Source: Laccaria trichodermophora (Eukaryota > Basidiomycota > Agaricomycetes > Agaricales > Hydnangiaceae). From it: a stretch of DNA of 64,000 nucleotides. The first letter of the stretch is position 1, and each line of letters starts with the position of its first letter. The notes under the pieces were generated by a model. It worked only from the letters and a program-made list of their open reading frames with translations. It was not told where the DNA came from and made no database searches. Below, piece by piece: positions 1 to 11,717 of this stretch. The stretch is taken from assembly GCA_018417955.1 (NCBI GenBank), contig JACTVC010000034.1, positions 310,001-374,000 on the forward strand. The letters run 5' to 3'. Position numbers and translations under genes: made by a program.

Positions 1-2922
1 GCGAGAATGCAACAGAGGTGACCTCATCTGTGTGTCCTTGGAATGGCTCTCCCACTGGCTTGCCTGTCTCTGCATCCCAGATCCGAATTGTGTAGTCGTC
101 CGACCCCGCGACTACGCGCCTGCAGTCAGGCGAAAATGCGACAGACCCGATGCAATCTGTATGTCCTTGGAATGGCTCTCCCACCAAATTCCCCGTCTCT
201 GCATCCCAGATCCGGATTGTCATGTCGGCTGAGCAGACTACGCGCCTGCCGTCAGGCGAGAATGCGACAGAGTTGACGTAACCTGTGTATCCTTGGAATG
301 GCTCTCCCACTGGCTTCCCAGTCTCCGCATCCCAGATCCGAATTGGCTCGTCGTACGACCCCGAGACTAAGCGCCTGCCGTCAGGCAAGAATGCCACAAA
401 TCGGATCCTAGCTGTATGTCCTTGGAATGGCTCTCCCATTGGCTTCCCTGTCCCCGCATCCCAGATCCGAATTGTCCCGTCCAACGAGCCCGAGACTATG
501 CGCCTGCCGTCAGGCGAGAATGTAACAGATGTGATCTTCTCTGTGTGTCCACTCAATACGAAGATGGAAGCTGGGTTAAAGCCATGGGTTCAGTCATTCA
601 CAAAAGAATGGTGGCTTTCACTTACGATCCGTAAACTGCTCTATAAACTGCTGTGCTGTCTCTCGGTAGCGTTTTTCGTGACTATGTCGAAGGTCTGCTA
701 CGAGAGGAATTTCAATCGACAAACTTAGTTTTAAATTGGCTCGATGACCCCTGAGGATGGCTACCGTGTTGTGCAGGAGTTGAAATGTGATCTCAGGCTC
801 GAGAACAGGTTTCTTCAGCACGTCAATGACTTGATCGTACACTGCTTGTCGTCCATCCGCTAAATGTGGCAATGTATGAGCTACGGAAAATTCTGAGGTA
901 CTGAGCAAGTTTACCCCAAGTTGCAGTATGACGCAAAATCTGCCACAGAGTACTATCATTCTCGGTCATGAACTTGTCCACATGGGTACGGACAAAGTCG
1001 TCCAAGTCCAATTCCAGCCAATTGCCGAGCCCCTTCTCACGCGCTGTCTCCCAGAATGATGGATGGTCATCGAAAGGATGTGCCTTTGGAGTGTACTCGC
1101 TCTTCAATTTACCGGCCAGCAAAAGAGAACCATGGATCTTCTGATTAGGGTGTATTTTGCGGCTTGATCCGAGGTGAGGCCTAAAAAAACAGTTAGTTGA
1201 GGTGTTGCCTCGCAGTTGGAGAATACTTGCCTATGAGTCGTCTTTTTTCCATCGTTACGCCTCGAGTATGTCAATCTATCGAAGAAACAAAGCTCGAGCG
1301 GCCACCAAACCCACGTCAAAGACTCGATGACATTGATCTGCTCTTGAGGAAAGAGCTCACGCTCGAATGGTTCTGTGCGAAGACCGAGCGCCCCCGCTTG
1401 CAACACCATCCACCTCAGAGGAGGTCTACTACGATCCATCCCGCGGTTCTCCACATTCCCGCCTCCTCTAAATGTAAAGACATGACAAATTCGAACATTC
1501 AGGTGGACAGGTGGTGCACTTACATATCCGAGTGCGTGCCCGCAAACCAGACTTCCAGGGTTTGCGGATGCTTTACTGTCACCTTGTTCATGCCCTGCGA
1601 GCGGCCAACCTCACCCCTTGAGGATATATCTTCGGTAATTCCCCCCTCATTTATTGTGGATGGTTTATTCCCCTTTTCCGAAGATCCACAGTTAGCATTT
1701 GAGTGATTCTCGTCGTCTGGGTTTGAACAAGTGGCTGAACCTCCATAAGCGTACTCGGGCAAGAATTTGACCCGTCGCTCATCAAGCGCCAGTGCATGGC
1801 GGAAGAAGCAGACGTGTTTCATCCCGTCGACTGTACGAGGGAGCATCTTCTGTCCACGTGCAATCCCGATGGAGGAGACAGTATCCCTAAAACTCTTATC
1901 ATGAGCATACAGGGTTCTACAAAGCCAGAGTACGTATTACATACCAGGCACCAAGAAAATGCACTCGTACATCTTTGTATGAGAAGGCCCACTTGAAACG
2001 CTCGGCACTGGAGGTCTCTTGCTTCGTCTGCGGCGATCCAACTTGAGTCACTGAACTTGATACCACATCACTATTCGGGTCTACGTATAGTTCGTATGCA
2101 CTGAAAAAAAATGATCAACGAATATTAGGGTACGGGAGATTTTAAGCGCACAATGGGATCTGCATTTCATTTCCCTTATGGATCAGCCCGACCTAGATTT
2201 TTCCGAAGACATCATTTGGGGCCGCCAATGCTCTCAGAACGTAGCACACCTTGTCAATCATTGCCGAGAGTACGCGGACTTGATATGCGCCACGAGAAAA
2301 TCCTATAGATCCCTCAGCATCGACGGACATACAAATCACATTGTTTTAACGCACCAAAGAGAAATATACAATCCCCAGGCTCATAATTGTCCGACAACCA
2401 GCGATATGCACCCAATACTGTTCGTTCAAAATTCCTGAACGAGGAAAGAGGTAAAAGAAAAGTAAGACATATGAGGAGACCACTCAGCGCACCATGCGAT
2501 CGCCAAATCGATCTTATGAGAAACCACCTGCCGGTAATATTTGAGCGATTTCCAAGATGGCCGGGCGTAGGTCCCGATACCACTGTTGTACCAAGTTTTC
2601 TGGTTCCCGGTTTCCTTGAGGATGCGATTGTACAGTTCAATAACATTTGTGTTCTTTTAAGAACGTCAGCAAGTGGTGCCGCTGGACAGCCTCGCAAACG
2701 CATACCTTCTCCCCGAACTGATTTGCGGTACCGTCGATGCAAACGATGAGGTTTCTACCACCGATCTTGTGCCCACATAGTCTGATTTCTGTGTCCGAGG
2801 TTGTGGCAAGACGCGCAGTCGCTTATCAGAGAAAAATCAGGGTTGTTCTTCATAGGACAGATGCAGATGAGACAGTACGTACATTTCTCGCCTTTAACAG
2901 AGGTTATAGGATCGTCTGCCAT
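1..2922 (-). CDS. DUF2235-WD40 protein, copy A (3' end outside window)
   Basis: Multi-exon gene read from an ATG at 2922 towards the window start, where it is cut within the WD40 part. The N-terminal half is a DUF2235 domain, the alpha/beta-hydrolase family that includes bacterial Tle1 phospholipases. Visible motifs are [16 protein letters not shown] (the GxSxG nucleophile elbow) and FAGTHSDIGGG. A linker of about 180 residues follows, then 43-residue WD40 repeats from about 560 downward ([36 protein letters not shown] pattern); four and a half repeats are inside the window. Exon order and introns match copies B-D. Sequence is closest to copy B, including the unusual repeat with VVCSADM, so A and B are a recent inverted pair around the family-2 gene. 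Lipase activity is inferred from family only; no frame break was seen in the visible part. Confidence 0.85.
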
Positions 2923-3075
2923 GAAGCAATGGGTAGCTGTGATGGAATGGAGGGAGGTAAGAGAGCGCTCACTGCTAGATGTTGCTCCAGATTATGGAGA
3001 AGCGCCGTGGCTAGCTCGAAGCAGTTGTAAGCGGGTGACATGTCGACAGGATGCATGGTAGGAACGATCGAAGCA
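2923..3075 (-). promoter_or_regulatory. Conserved 5' block of DUF2235-WD40 copy A
   Basis: About 150 bp upstream of the start codon is shared with the other copies: a CATCCTGTCGACATGTCACC-type segment, a TAATCT.GAGCAACRTC segment and a pyrimidine-rich stretch just before ATG. Such conservation fits a duplicated core promoter and 5' leader. No experimental or motif-database support is available here. Confidence 0.45.
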
Positions 3076-3100
3076 TTATGTACACCACGGCCCAGAACGT

Positions 3101-4690
3101 ACGCTGGCTCTTGAAAATCCGAATCGGCCTTCATTTCACGGAAGTAATACCTCTGTATGTACTAGTTTGCCTAAACCACTGGCAAATATATCCCATCGAC
3201 ATTGAGAGCTCTCAGTCACCCACTGACTTGAAGCTTGATCAACCTGTCCCGCGACAATCCATACCGTGAAGTGACGGACCAAGGTGGTCATAGGAAAGAG
3301 AACAAGAAGACACGTTCACGTTGCCCAGAAGGTTTCAGTAATACCACTGTACGTGGATCTTAGCGGGAAGAATTTGTGTGGTGGGAGGTCGAACCCAGAA
3401 CCAGCATACCACGTCCAACTTGACGTCGTGTAGAAGCGCCACGAGCACCTACAGAAGTAAAGTTATTCATTAGCGAATCTTGGGGAAAACGAGGCTGCAG
3501 TTGACTACGTTAAGTGCAGGTCCAATAAAAAAAGTCAACCTGTAGCTTGGTTTGCTCCGTAGCCGATGAAGATTTGTCTTGACGTCAAGATGTGGATGAG
3601 TAGACGGCATCACCTCACCGACGTTTCTTCAAGGGAACATTCCACATGTACTTGCTCGATAATGACTCGAGACGGTGCCTCTATTGACTGAACAATGATG
3701 TAACGCGAGCGCTTTGAAGAAAGCAAGCAAGTCACCAATAGCATCTGACGCAATCGTTTCGCCTTGGGTTCTTTGAAGACCGCCACGGTCGCGTGTACTT
3801 GTGTCGTGTCGTTGAGGCCTTGAGGCTGCAAGACTGAGCCATAACGTAACATTGGGAAGAAAACAGATATCGATGAGTATGAGCAAAGAAGCTGAAGCTG
3901 TTTACTTCGCCTACTATACCTCGTGTTTTTCGGGCTTGGCTTGCGGCGTACACGGATGCCATGTGTCTTTGAGACGCTGCACGATTGTTGAGGCGTAACG
4001 TAACACTTAAATTTAAAAGACATACCGCTAAGTAACGAAATTAAGAAATTAACGATGAGAATGAATGTTGGGGGCGGGGGAATGAATCGGTAGCTTTACC
4101 TCCAATACATTTGGGGGTGATAAAGGGGTTGATTTCACAAGTCGAATATCGATTGCCCTTGGCCGAAAGTGTTGGACACGAGTCAGCAAATCATAGATAG
4201 AACATACCCATGGGGAGAAATGATGACTCTCTGCCCGACCACGTTTCAGACGGAATGAACACGGGGATAAGGAGAATGACGTTTACCGTAATGCGCGGTC
4301 GAGGGCTTCCGTCCGCCCAGTCGTTTTGGGGAGCAGCTACGTTGATCTTGCGTCTATCGTCCTAGGATGCTGTTAGATAACGCGAGGGATCATTGGCCCC
4401 ACTCACTATATATGATGTGTATTCCGAAGATACAGCGAGTTAAGTACCCGTACGGAGTCGGGAGAAATGAAGAAACTTGGGTCCGGGGAATTGCCTACTT
4501 AGCCAAAGTTCGACCATACAATCTGTTAAAAATTTTATCTTGTCAGTTCGAGTTTCAGCCACCCTCAGGATGAAAAAATCGGCCGCTTCTGCAAGCGGTT
4601 TCGGGGACGGAGTGGAGTGATGCAATGAGGTCAACACGTGTCGGGTGAGAAAGAAAGATTTTCGCCTTGCCTCATGACCACCATGCTCCG
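3101..4690. other. Duplicated segment, no confident gene
   Basis: No long open frame with recognisable domains. The right-hand part (about 4120-4340) is an inverted relative of 62580-62780 and 49010-49210, recognisable by shared stretches such as CTCATTCCGTCTGAAA and GATTTGCTGACTCGTG. Splice-like sites occur on the minus strand, so this may be the counterpart of the micro-exon segment at 49-50.8 kb, divergent from the family-2 gene. I could not build a convincing protein. Confidence 0.35.
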
Positions 4691-4699
4691 CCTCTAAAT

Positions 4700-4930
4700 C
4701 TCTCAAAATCCGTTTCAATGCCACTATAAACGCCCAACCGATTGCGTAGATACCGATCTTGCCCTTTACCAATCCAATCCAAAACAACAATCACAATGGT
4801 TCATTCTACCACCGCCCAAGCTTCCTATATCCATTCTCCAATCTCATACTAAGGTGTATATAACCTCCTCGATATCTTTTCTTACATCTTGTTCAATCCG
4901 CAAGCAATCGTCTTCAGCCACAATCCCATC
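4700..4930 (+). promoter_or_regulatory. Conserved promoter block of family-2 gene
   Basis: The same block (GCAAT/CGGTTGGGCG region, TATATCCATTCTCCAAT, a TATA-like GTGTATATAA at about 4853 and CCTCGATATC) lies upstream of the deleted copies at about 48.6, 54.3 and 62.1 kb, in inverted orientation. The TATA-like element is 70-80 bp before the conserved ATG. Conservation across four copies makes this the likely core promoter. Confidence 0.5.
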
Positions 4931-7147
4931 ATGCCCTCGTCGACAGTCCAAACGATGCCAGGACCCAGTAGACTGCCCGCTTCACACACTCTCAGCCACT
5001 CGAACAGCTCATTCTCGTTGAGGAATTTCGTAGCCGAAGAAGATGGCTTCAGCGCTGCCATGCTGAAATCCGTGGACAAGGATGCGTTTCTCGCAGCGCA
5101 GCTTCAGGCGCTCGCTGCTTTTGATGATGCAGCTCTTGCGAGGGCTCTACAGGCGTCAGAGGCAACAGCTGCAGAGGAAGCGAGGAAACGGAGAGCAGCT
5201 GCCCATGTTCCACCGAGCGATGAGAGGACGCCACCAGCGCCTATCCAAGTTCCAGTCCAACTTGCGAGGGCTCTCCAGGTTTTAGAGGAAACAGCTGCGG
5301 AGGAGGCGAGGAAACGGAGAGCAGCCGCCCATGTTCCGCCCAGCGTTGAGAGGACGCTGCCGCCACCATCGGCGCCTATCCGAGTCCCAGTCCAACAGCA
5401 CCATGAATCACGATATACCACAGACGAAGAAGCAGCGCGATCGCTTGCTCGTTCGTGGCGCGTAGACGTGCTTCAACCTGCCCTTCTTGATTCCTCGGCG
5501 ATAGCAGCCGTATCTATTCCAGCATCTTCATTTATTCATGCACAATCTCCTTCAGCATCAGCATCAGCATCTGTTACGCCACATGTATCCATATCGACCT
5601 CACCACCACGCGAAAACTCACGAACTTATACTACATTCAACGGCGATCCTTCATCGCGTCGTCTACGAGCTCCATCAGCTGCAAAACCACCTCTTCAATC
5701 TATTTCGTTATCGTCAAAAGTAAGGGTGGAAGATATGGCACCTACAGGAAGGTCAGCCACCGTGGAGGGTTATAAATCCGAAAGAAGTGGATCGGTTGCA
5801 GGCCCATCGACTCCATCATCATCCCCACCATCAATGTCCCCATCGACTTCCCCGCCCTCACGTACACATTCCAGACAGCCATCTGGAGGGACTGGGGCCA
5901 TCACAAGCTCTTCTTCCCGGCGTGCACGCGCACCTTCCGTCTCAGCTCCACCGCCAGACCCATCCTCATTCTCACCAATACAACCAGGACAAGATACCCA
6001 TGGCATGACGCCGTCCATCATCTCCCACTCACCATCAGCAACAACAACAATGAAATCACGACCTATAGAAAAAAAAGTGTCAGCCTCCGCGCGGGATCTT
6101 CGTCTCGGCTTGACGATGACACCTACACCATTAGTAACGCCTACAACGCGGCCGGCTACGCGTTCACGGGCACAAAATATATCGCCTGAGCATGAACCTT
6201 CGCATCACCGTGATTTTTTCACTGCGAGTAGACGGTGTTCGAAGTGTCGTGAGGTTGTTAAGAGTCCTCGATCTTCTGTATGTTTTTTCTTCTTTTCTTG
6301 TCTTCTTCATGCTGATTTACCTTTCACACAGCCAACCGAACCTTTCTCCTCCCGGCTCCTCCATCTCCCTTGTGCATCCTGCAACACAAACCACTGCAGG
6401 GGATGCTTCAAACCCACCCGATGTCCACCCACCTGCTCCGGCGGCCAGTCATGCCCAGTGCGGACCTGCTGCTCTGCCATCTGCGCCATTGCCTTGTTCG
6501 AAGTGCTGTGCAGCTTCGATAAAGAATACGCGGGGTTCGTTGCGAACTCGCCAACGCGGGAATTTATCAGCGTTGTGATTGCACGCGCGGATAAGAGGAC
6601 GAGGGCGTTTGAGGGGATGTTGGTGGGTACGTTGAGGAACGTATCCAATTGGCTCGTTCAGGCTGCTTCTCTTTCCTCTGCGTCTGAATTGGAGTCGTCG
6701 TCTGGATCCGCGATACATCCCTCCATCCCACGACTATTCGCAGTTTCCCACCTCCCGTCGGTGATGCACGCTTTCCTATCTCACACACTTGGCGCAGAGC
6801 GCGATTGGGTGGTCCACAGCGAGATATACGTCGCCTTGATGGACGTCATCAAGCACCTCGCATCCAGTTCGAATGGTGGGGTTTCCGGCGTGGTGAAGGA
6901 GCCTGTGAGGAGGGTTGAGGAGAGCTGTGGTGTGCAGGCGTGGATGTGGGATCGGGGGGAGGTTGTTTGGGTTCGTGAAGGGGAAGAAGGAAGGAGTTTG
7001 GGAGATGCGGTGAAGAGGTTGGAGAGGCATCGGCAGGGATTGGAGAGGTATGGGAATAAGTTCAAGTTTGCGGCTATGGCGGAGAAGATTGAGATGCTTT
7101 GTGAGGGCATTTCGTATTTGTTGTTTCAGCAGCTTGTTGGGGGGTGA
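4931..7147 (+). CDS. UIM-like and Cys/His-rich domain protein (family 2, long copy)
   Basis: I place the start at the ATG at 4931 (MPSSTVQTMP) because this peptide is kept in the three deleted copies; an in-frame ATG lies upstream at 4889. A 54 bp intron at 6278-6331 keeps the frame. N-terminal part: two or three helices matching the ubiquitin-interacting motif (ALARALQASE, then LARALQVLEE), within a duplicated Ala/Arg/Glu-rich segment. Middle: about 300 residues rich in Ser, Pro and Thr. C-terminal half: a Cys/His cluster (CSKC near the intron, then CASCNTNHCRGCF, CPPTC, CPVRTCC), followed by a helical region. It recalls RING/IBR-like modules found in fungal ubiquitin-system proteins, but an E2 or full RBR domain is not visible. 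Role in ubiquitin binding is inference. Confidence 0.65.
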   Translation: MPSSTVQTMPGPSRLPASHTLSHSNSSFSLRNFVAEEDGFSAAMLKSVDKDAFLAAQLQALAAFDDAALARALQASEATAAEEARKRRAAAHVPPSDERTPPAPIQVPVQLARALQVLEETAAEEARKRRAAAHVPPSVERTLPPPSAPIRVPVQQHHESRYTTDEEAARSLARSWRVDVLQPALLDSSAIAAVSIPASSFIHAQSPSASASASVTPHVSISTSPPRENSRTYTTFNGDPSSRRLRAPSAAKPPLQSISLSSKVRVEDMAPTGRSATVEGYKSERSGSVAGPSTPSSSPPSMSPSTSPPSRTHSRQPSGGTGAITSSSSRRARAPSVSAPPPDPSSFSPIQPGQDTHGMTPSIISHSPSATTTMKSRPIEKKVSASARDLRLGLTMTPTPLVTPTTRPATRSRAQNISPEHEPSHHRDFFTASRRCSKCREVVKSPRSSVCFFFFSCLLHADLPFTQPTEPFSSRLLHLPCASCNTNHCRGCFKPTRCPPTCSGGQSCPVRTCCSAICAIALFEVLCSFDKEYAGFVANSPTREFISVVIARADKRTRAFEGMLVGTLRNVSNWLVQAASLSSASELESSSGSAIHPSIPRLFAVSHLPSVMHAFLSHTLGAERDWVVHSEIYVALMDVIKHLASSSNGGVSGVVKEPVRRVEESCGVQAWMWDRGEVVWVREGEEGRSLGDAVKRLERHRQGLERYGNKFKFAAMAEKIEMLCEGISYLLFQQLVGG

Positions 7148-8235
7148 TTGAGCGTTGGATGTGGTTGGGTGGAGGTTATCATTATTGCACATGGTCCCAG
7201 GTGGTCTCTGCTTGCAAGGCTTTTTCTCTTTTCCTATGTTTTTTTTCTCTTCAGAGTTTGGTTGCATTACATAGACGTCCAAGGACATTCATTCACTTAC
7301 ACTACATGTATACTTTCTGGTTCAATATTTTACATATGTAATGTCGATATGTGTTTCACATGAGCGCCGTGCAGTTTGCTATGGGTTTAGGCCAGCTATG
7401 TACATATATAAGTAGAGGTCATCTTGGGGGATTAAACTATCCAGAAACCCTGGTTTCCCCTGAACAACCCAGGGTTTCCAAAGTGCTTGCGTAGAAACCT
7501 TGTTTCCACAAGAAGCGGAGCTCAGAATATTTGAACTCCACCACATCCATGGGCACTGTGAACCCATGCATGAGTTCAAGTTGGCGGCGGGGGTCACCAA
7601 CCTTTCAAGTAGCAAGGGGCTATGGAATGGAGCAGTGGCATCCCTAAATGACTCCCGCTCTCCTACATCTATGTGAGTATAGCTTCCCGTCTTGTGTAGA
7701 CCATGAACTGGCAATATTATTTACCGTGGTAACCACTTGTCGAGCAGGCGCGTCGCATCGCGCGACGACACGTGTGCGACAAGGGATGTGCGTGACGCGG
7801 AGCTCAACCCGTCGCGCTCTCTTCTCATCATGACCAGGGGAGCTAAAGTCAATTTAAGTTTGAACGCGACACGCATCGGCATCAAATATTCAACTCCGAC
7901 ATGGGGTTCCTCGAAATAACTCATCGACTGATGGAAGGGGGATTTCTACCAAATGTAGAAGAAACCCAGGGTTCCACGCGGAAAGGGGGTTTCTGGTTAG
8001 ATTGATCCCATCTTGGGATCAGGCATTTGACATGACATTCACGGGTCCTCCACTTGTCCTCCACCAACCCGGACAAATTTACAAATTCTGAGGGTAAGCC
8101 AGGTACAATCCGGACAGAAACCGCCAAATGGCGTCCGGACAAAACCCCCATTTTCGGGATCAGACCGTTTGTGCTATTCTTGCTGAGATCTACTAAGATG
8201 CCCTCAATCGAACAGTAAGTACCTCGATCGTTCCC
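7148..8235. other. Intergenic region without supported gene
   Basis: The 3' flank of the family-2 gene, then AT-moderate sequence with repeated GGGTTTCC/GGAAACCC-like and TCCGGAC stretches (about 7440-7520 and 7960-8140). These suggest decayed repeat DNA. No open frame with family resemblance on either strand. Confidence 0.4.
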
Positions 8236-8380
8236 AGTACCGTGTATCCTGTCAAGATGTCACCCGCTTACAACTACATACGGCGTAGCCTCGAGGCTTT
8301 GACATAATCTCGAGCAACGTCCAGTGAGCACTCTCCTTACCTCCCTCTATTCCACCCCATTAAGTGCTTCCCTTTCCTCC
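8236..8380 (+). promoter_or_regulatory. Conserved 5' block of DUF2235-WD40 copy B
   Basis: Contains CCGTGTATCCTGTCAAGATG, the ATAATCTCGAGCAACGTC segment and a C/T-rich leader ending at the ATG. Matches the blocks before copies A, C (about 11863) and D (about 54713). Confidence 0.45.
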
Positions 8381-11300
8381 ATGGCAGACGATCCTATTCC
8401 CTCTGTTAAAGGCCAGAAATGTAAGTACTATCTTGTCCGCATCTGTCCTTTGATGCACAACCCTGATCTTTCTCTGATAAGCGACTGCGGGCCCTATTAC
8501 TACCACAGAAATCAAACCACTGTGTAAGCATAAGATCGGTGGTAGAAACCTCATCGTTTGCATCGACGGTACCGCAAATCAGTTCGGAGACAAGGTATGC
8601 GTTTGCGAGGCTGTCCAGCTGCACTGCCACTTGCTGACGTTTTAAAAGAACACAAATGTTATCGAATTGTATCATCGCATTTTAAAGGAGGTCAAGGACA
8701 ACCAGAAAACTTGGTACAACAGTGGTATCGGGACGTACGCCCGGCCATCTTGGAAATCGTTCAAATTCTACCGACAGGTCCTTTCTCATAAGGTCGATTT
8801 GGCGATTGCATGGTGCGCTGAGTGGTCAATTTATATATCATCTTCCTTTTCTTTTACCTCTTTCCTCGTTCAGGAATTTTGAACGAACAATATTGGGTGC
8901 TTATCGCTGGTTGTCGGACAATTATGAGCCTGGGGATTGTATATTTCTTTTCGGTGCATCAGAACAATATGTGATTTGTTTGCCTGTCGATGCTGAGGGA
9001 TCTACAGGGTTTTCTCGTGGTGCATTCCAAGTCCGCGTACTCTCGGCAATGATTGACAAGGTGTGCTATGTTCTGAGAGCATTAACAGTCCCAGTTGACG
9101 TCCCCGGAAAATCCAGGTCGGCCTGATCCATAAAGGAAACGAGATGCAGATTCCATTGTGCGCTTGAATTATTTTATACCTTATTATTCGTTGATCAATT
9201 ATCTACAGTGCATACGAGCTATATGCAGACCCGAAAAGTGATGATAAGGACTTAAGTTCAGTGACTCAAGCTGGATCTCCGAAATCAGAAGACCTCAAAA
9301 CCACCGCCGCCAAGCGTTTCAAGCAGACCTTCTCAAACGACGTACAGGTGCATTTCATTGGTGTCTGGTATGTAATACGTACTCTGCCTTTATGGAGCCC
9401 CGTAGGCTTACGATAAGAGTTTCAGGGATACTGTCTCGTCCATCGGAATTGCACGCGGAAAGAAGATGCTCCCTCGGACAGTCGACGGGATGAAACATGT
9501 CTGCTTCTTCCGCCATGCACTGGCGCTCGACGAGCGACGGGTCAAGTTCTTGCCCGAGTACGCTTATGGAGGTTCGGTCACTGGCGAAACTACCCAAGTT
9601 ATATCCCCAAGCGATGGGGTGGACCGCTCGAAGGGCATGGGCAAGGTGCATCCACAAACCTTGGAAGTCTGGTTTGCAGGCACACACTCAGATATGTAAG
9701 TACATTTATATGTACACCTGAGGGTTCGAATTTGTCATGTCTTTACATTTAGAGGAGGCGGGAATGTGCAGAACCCCGGCATGGATCGTAGTAGACCTCC
9801 TCTGAGGTGGATGGTATTTCAAGCGGGGGAGCTCGGTCTTCGTACAGAACCATTCGAGCGTGAGCTCTCTCCTCACGAGCAGATTAATATCATCGAGTCT
9901 TTGACGTGGGTCTGGTGGCCGCTTGAGCTTTGTTTCTTCGATAGATTGACATACTCGAGGCGTGACGATGGAAAAAAGACGACTCATAAGCTAGTATTCT
10001 CCAACTGCGAGGCAATACCTCAATTAACTGTCTTTTAGGCCTCATTTCGGGTCAAGGCGCAAAATACACCCTAATCAGAAGATCCATGGTTCTCTCTTGC
10101 TGGCCGGTAAATTGAAGAGCGGGTACACTCCAAAAGCACGTCCTTTGGATGACGATCCATCATTCTGGGAGACAGCGCGTGAGAAGGGGCTCGGCGATTG
10201 GTTGGAATTGGACTTGTTCGACGCTGTGCGCGCCCATGTGGAGAAGTTCATCACCGAGGATGATAGTAGTGTGTGGGAGAATTTGCGCCATATTGGAACT
10301 TGGGGTAAACTTGCTCAGTACCTCAGAATTTCCATAGCTCACATATGGGCACATTTAGCGGATGGACGACAAGCAGTGTACGTTGAAGTCATTAACGGGC
10401 TGAAGAAACTTGCTCTCAAGCCTGAGATCACATTTCAACTCCTGCACAACACGGTAGCCATCCTCAGGGGTCATCGAGCCAATTTAAAACTAAGTTCGTC
10501 GATTGAAATTCCTCTCGTAGCAGACCTTCGACATAGTCACGAAAAACGCTACCGAGAGACAGCACAGCAGTTTATGGAGCAGTTTACGGATCGTAAGTGA
10601 AAGCCACCATTCTTTTGTGAATGACTGAACCCATGGCTTTAACCCAGCTTCCATCTTCGTATTGAGTGGACACACAGAGCAGATCACATCTGTTACATTC
10701 TCGCCTGACGGCAGGCGCATAGTCTCGGGCTCGTTGGACTGGACAATTCGGATCTGGGATGCGGGGACAGGGAAGCCAATGGGAGAGCCATTCCAAGGAC
10801 ATACAGCTATGGTCCTACTTGTGGCATTCTTGCCTGACGGCAGGCGCTTAGTCTCGGGGTCGTACGACGAGCCAATTCGGATCTGGGATGCGGAGACGGG
10901 GAAGCCAGTGGGAGAGCCATTCCAAGGATACACAGGTTACGTCAACAGTGTCGCATTCTCGCCTGACGGCAGGCGCGTAGTCTGCTCAGGCTCAGCCGAC
11001 ATGACAATCCGGATCTGGGATGCAGAGACGGGGAATTTGGTGGGAGAGCCATTCCAAGGACATACAGATTTTATCGGGTCTGTCGCATTTTCACCTGACG
11101 GCAGGCGCGTAGTCTCGGGGTCGAACGACTACACAATTCGGATCTGGGATGCAGAGACGGGCAAGCCAGTGGGAGAGCCATTCCAAGGACACACAGATGG
11201 GGTCAACTCTGTCGCATTCTCGCCTGACGGCGGGCGCATAGTCTCGAGCTCGTGTGACGAGACAATTCGGATCTGGGATGCAGAGACGGGGAAGCCAGTG

Positions 11301-11717
11301 GGAGAACCATTCCAAGGACACACAGGTTGGATCTGGTCTGTCAGATTCTCACCTGATGGCAGGCGCGTAGTCTCGGGGTCGTACGACGATACAATTCGGA
11401 TCTGGGATGCAGAGACGGGGGAGCCACTGGGAGAGCCATTCCAAGGACACACAGGTTGGGTCAATTCTGTCGCATTCTCGCCTGACGGCAGGCGCATAGT
11501 CTCGGGCTCGTTCGATAAGACAATTAGGATCTGGGATGCGGAGACGAGAATGCCAGTGGGACAGCCATCCCTAGGACCCACAGATCCTATCATGTCTGTC
11601 GCACTCTCTGACAGCAGGCGTGTATTCTCGGGCTCGGGCAACAATACAGTCACGATCCAGGACCTAGGAACGGAGCAGATAGTGGCAAGGGTGGATTTGA
11701 ATACTAACCCGATTTAA
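8381..11717 (+). CDS. DUF2235-WD40 protein, copy B (complete)
   Basis: Complete multi-exon gene from ATG 8381 to the TAA after LNTNPI. The first exon is short (MADDPIPSVKGQK); later exons spell [77 protein letters not shown] and [13 protein letters not shown], a full DUF2235 domain. A linker with [18 protein letters not shown] and QQFMEQFTD leads to seven WD40 repeats plus one degenerate C-terminal blade (10665-11717, one exon). One intron near 9989 appears to use a GC donor. The intron at about 10310-10364 (GTAAAC...TTTAG) is spliced in phase with the same intron in copies A and D; the genomic read-through there is fortuitous. Predicted cytosolic lipase-like effector with a WD40 sensor; function inferred from architecture only. 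Confidence 0.85.
10665..11600 (+). repeat. WD40 repeat array of copy B, 129 bp period
   Basis: Seven near-identical 129 bp units, each 43 codons. Backbone codons ([26 protein letters not shown]) hardly vary, while residues after GHT and around SGS-x-D-x-T differ from unit to unit. This is the pattern of repeats kept similar by recombination while surface positions diversify. Confidence 0.85.

Noticed and set aside
7380..8165. A possible inverted-repeat element between family-2 and copy B
   Set aside because: GGTTTCC and TCCGGAC stretches recur but no matching ends or target duplication were found.
10310..10364. Loss of an intron in copy B because the frame reads through
   Set aside because: The same donor, acceptor and length are present as in copies A and D; read-through is by chance of length.
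10662..11717. WD40 arrays as CRISPR-like or satellite DNA
   Set aside because: The 129 bp units encode canonical WD40 blades without gaps and with codon-level constraint; there are no spacers and the host is eukaryotic.
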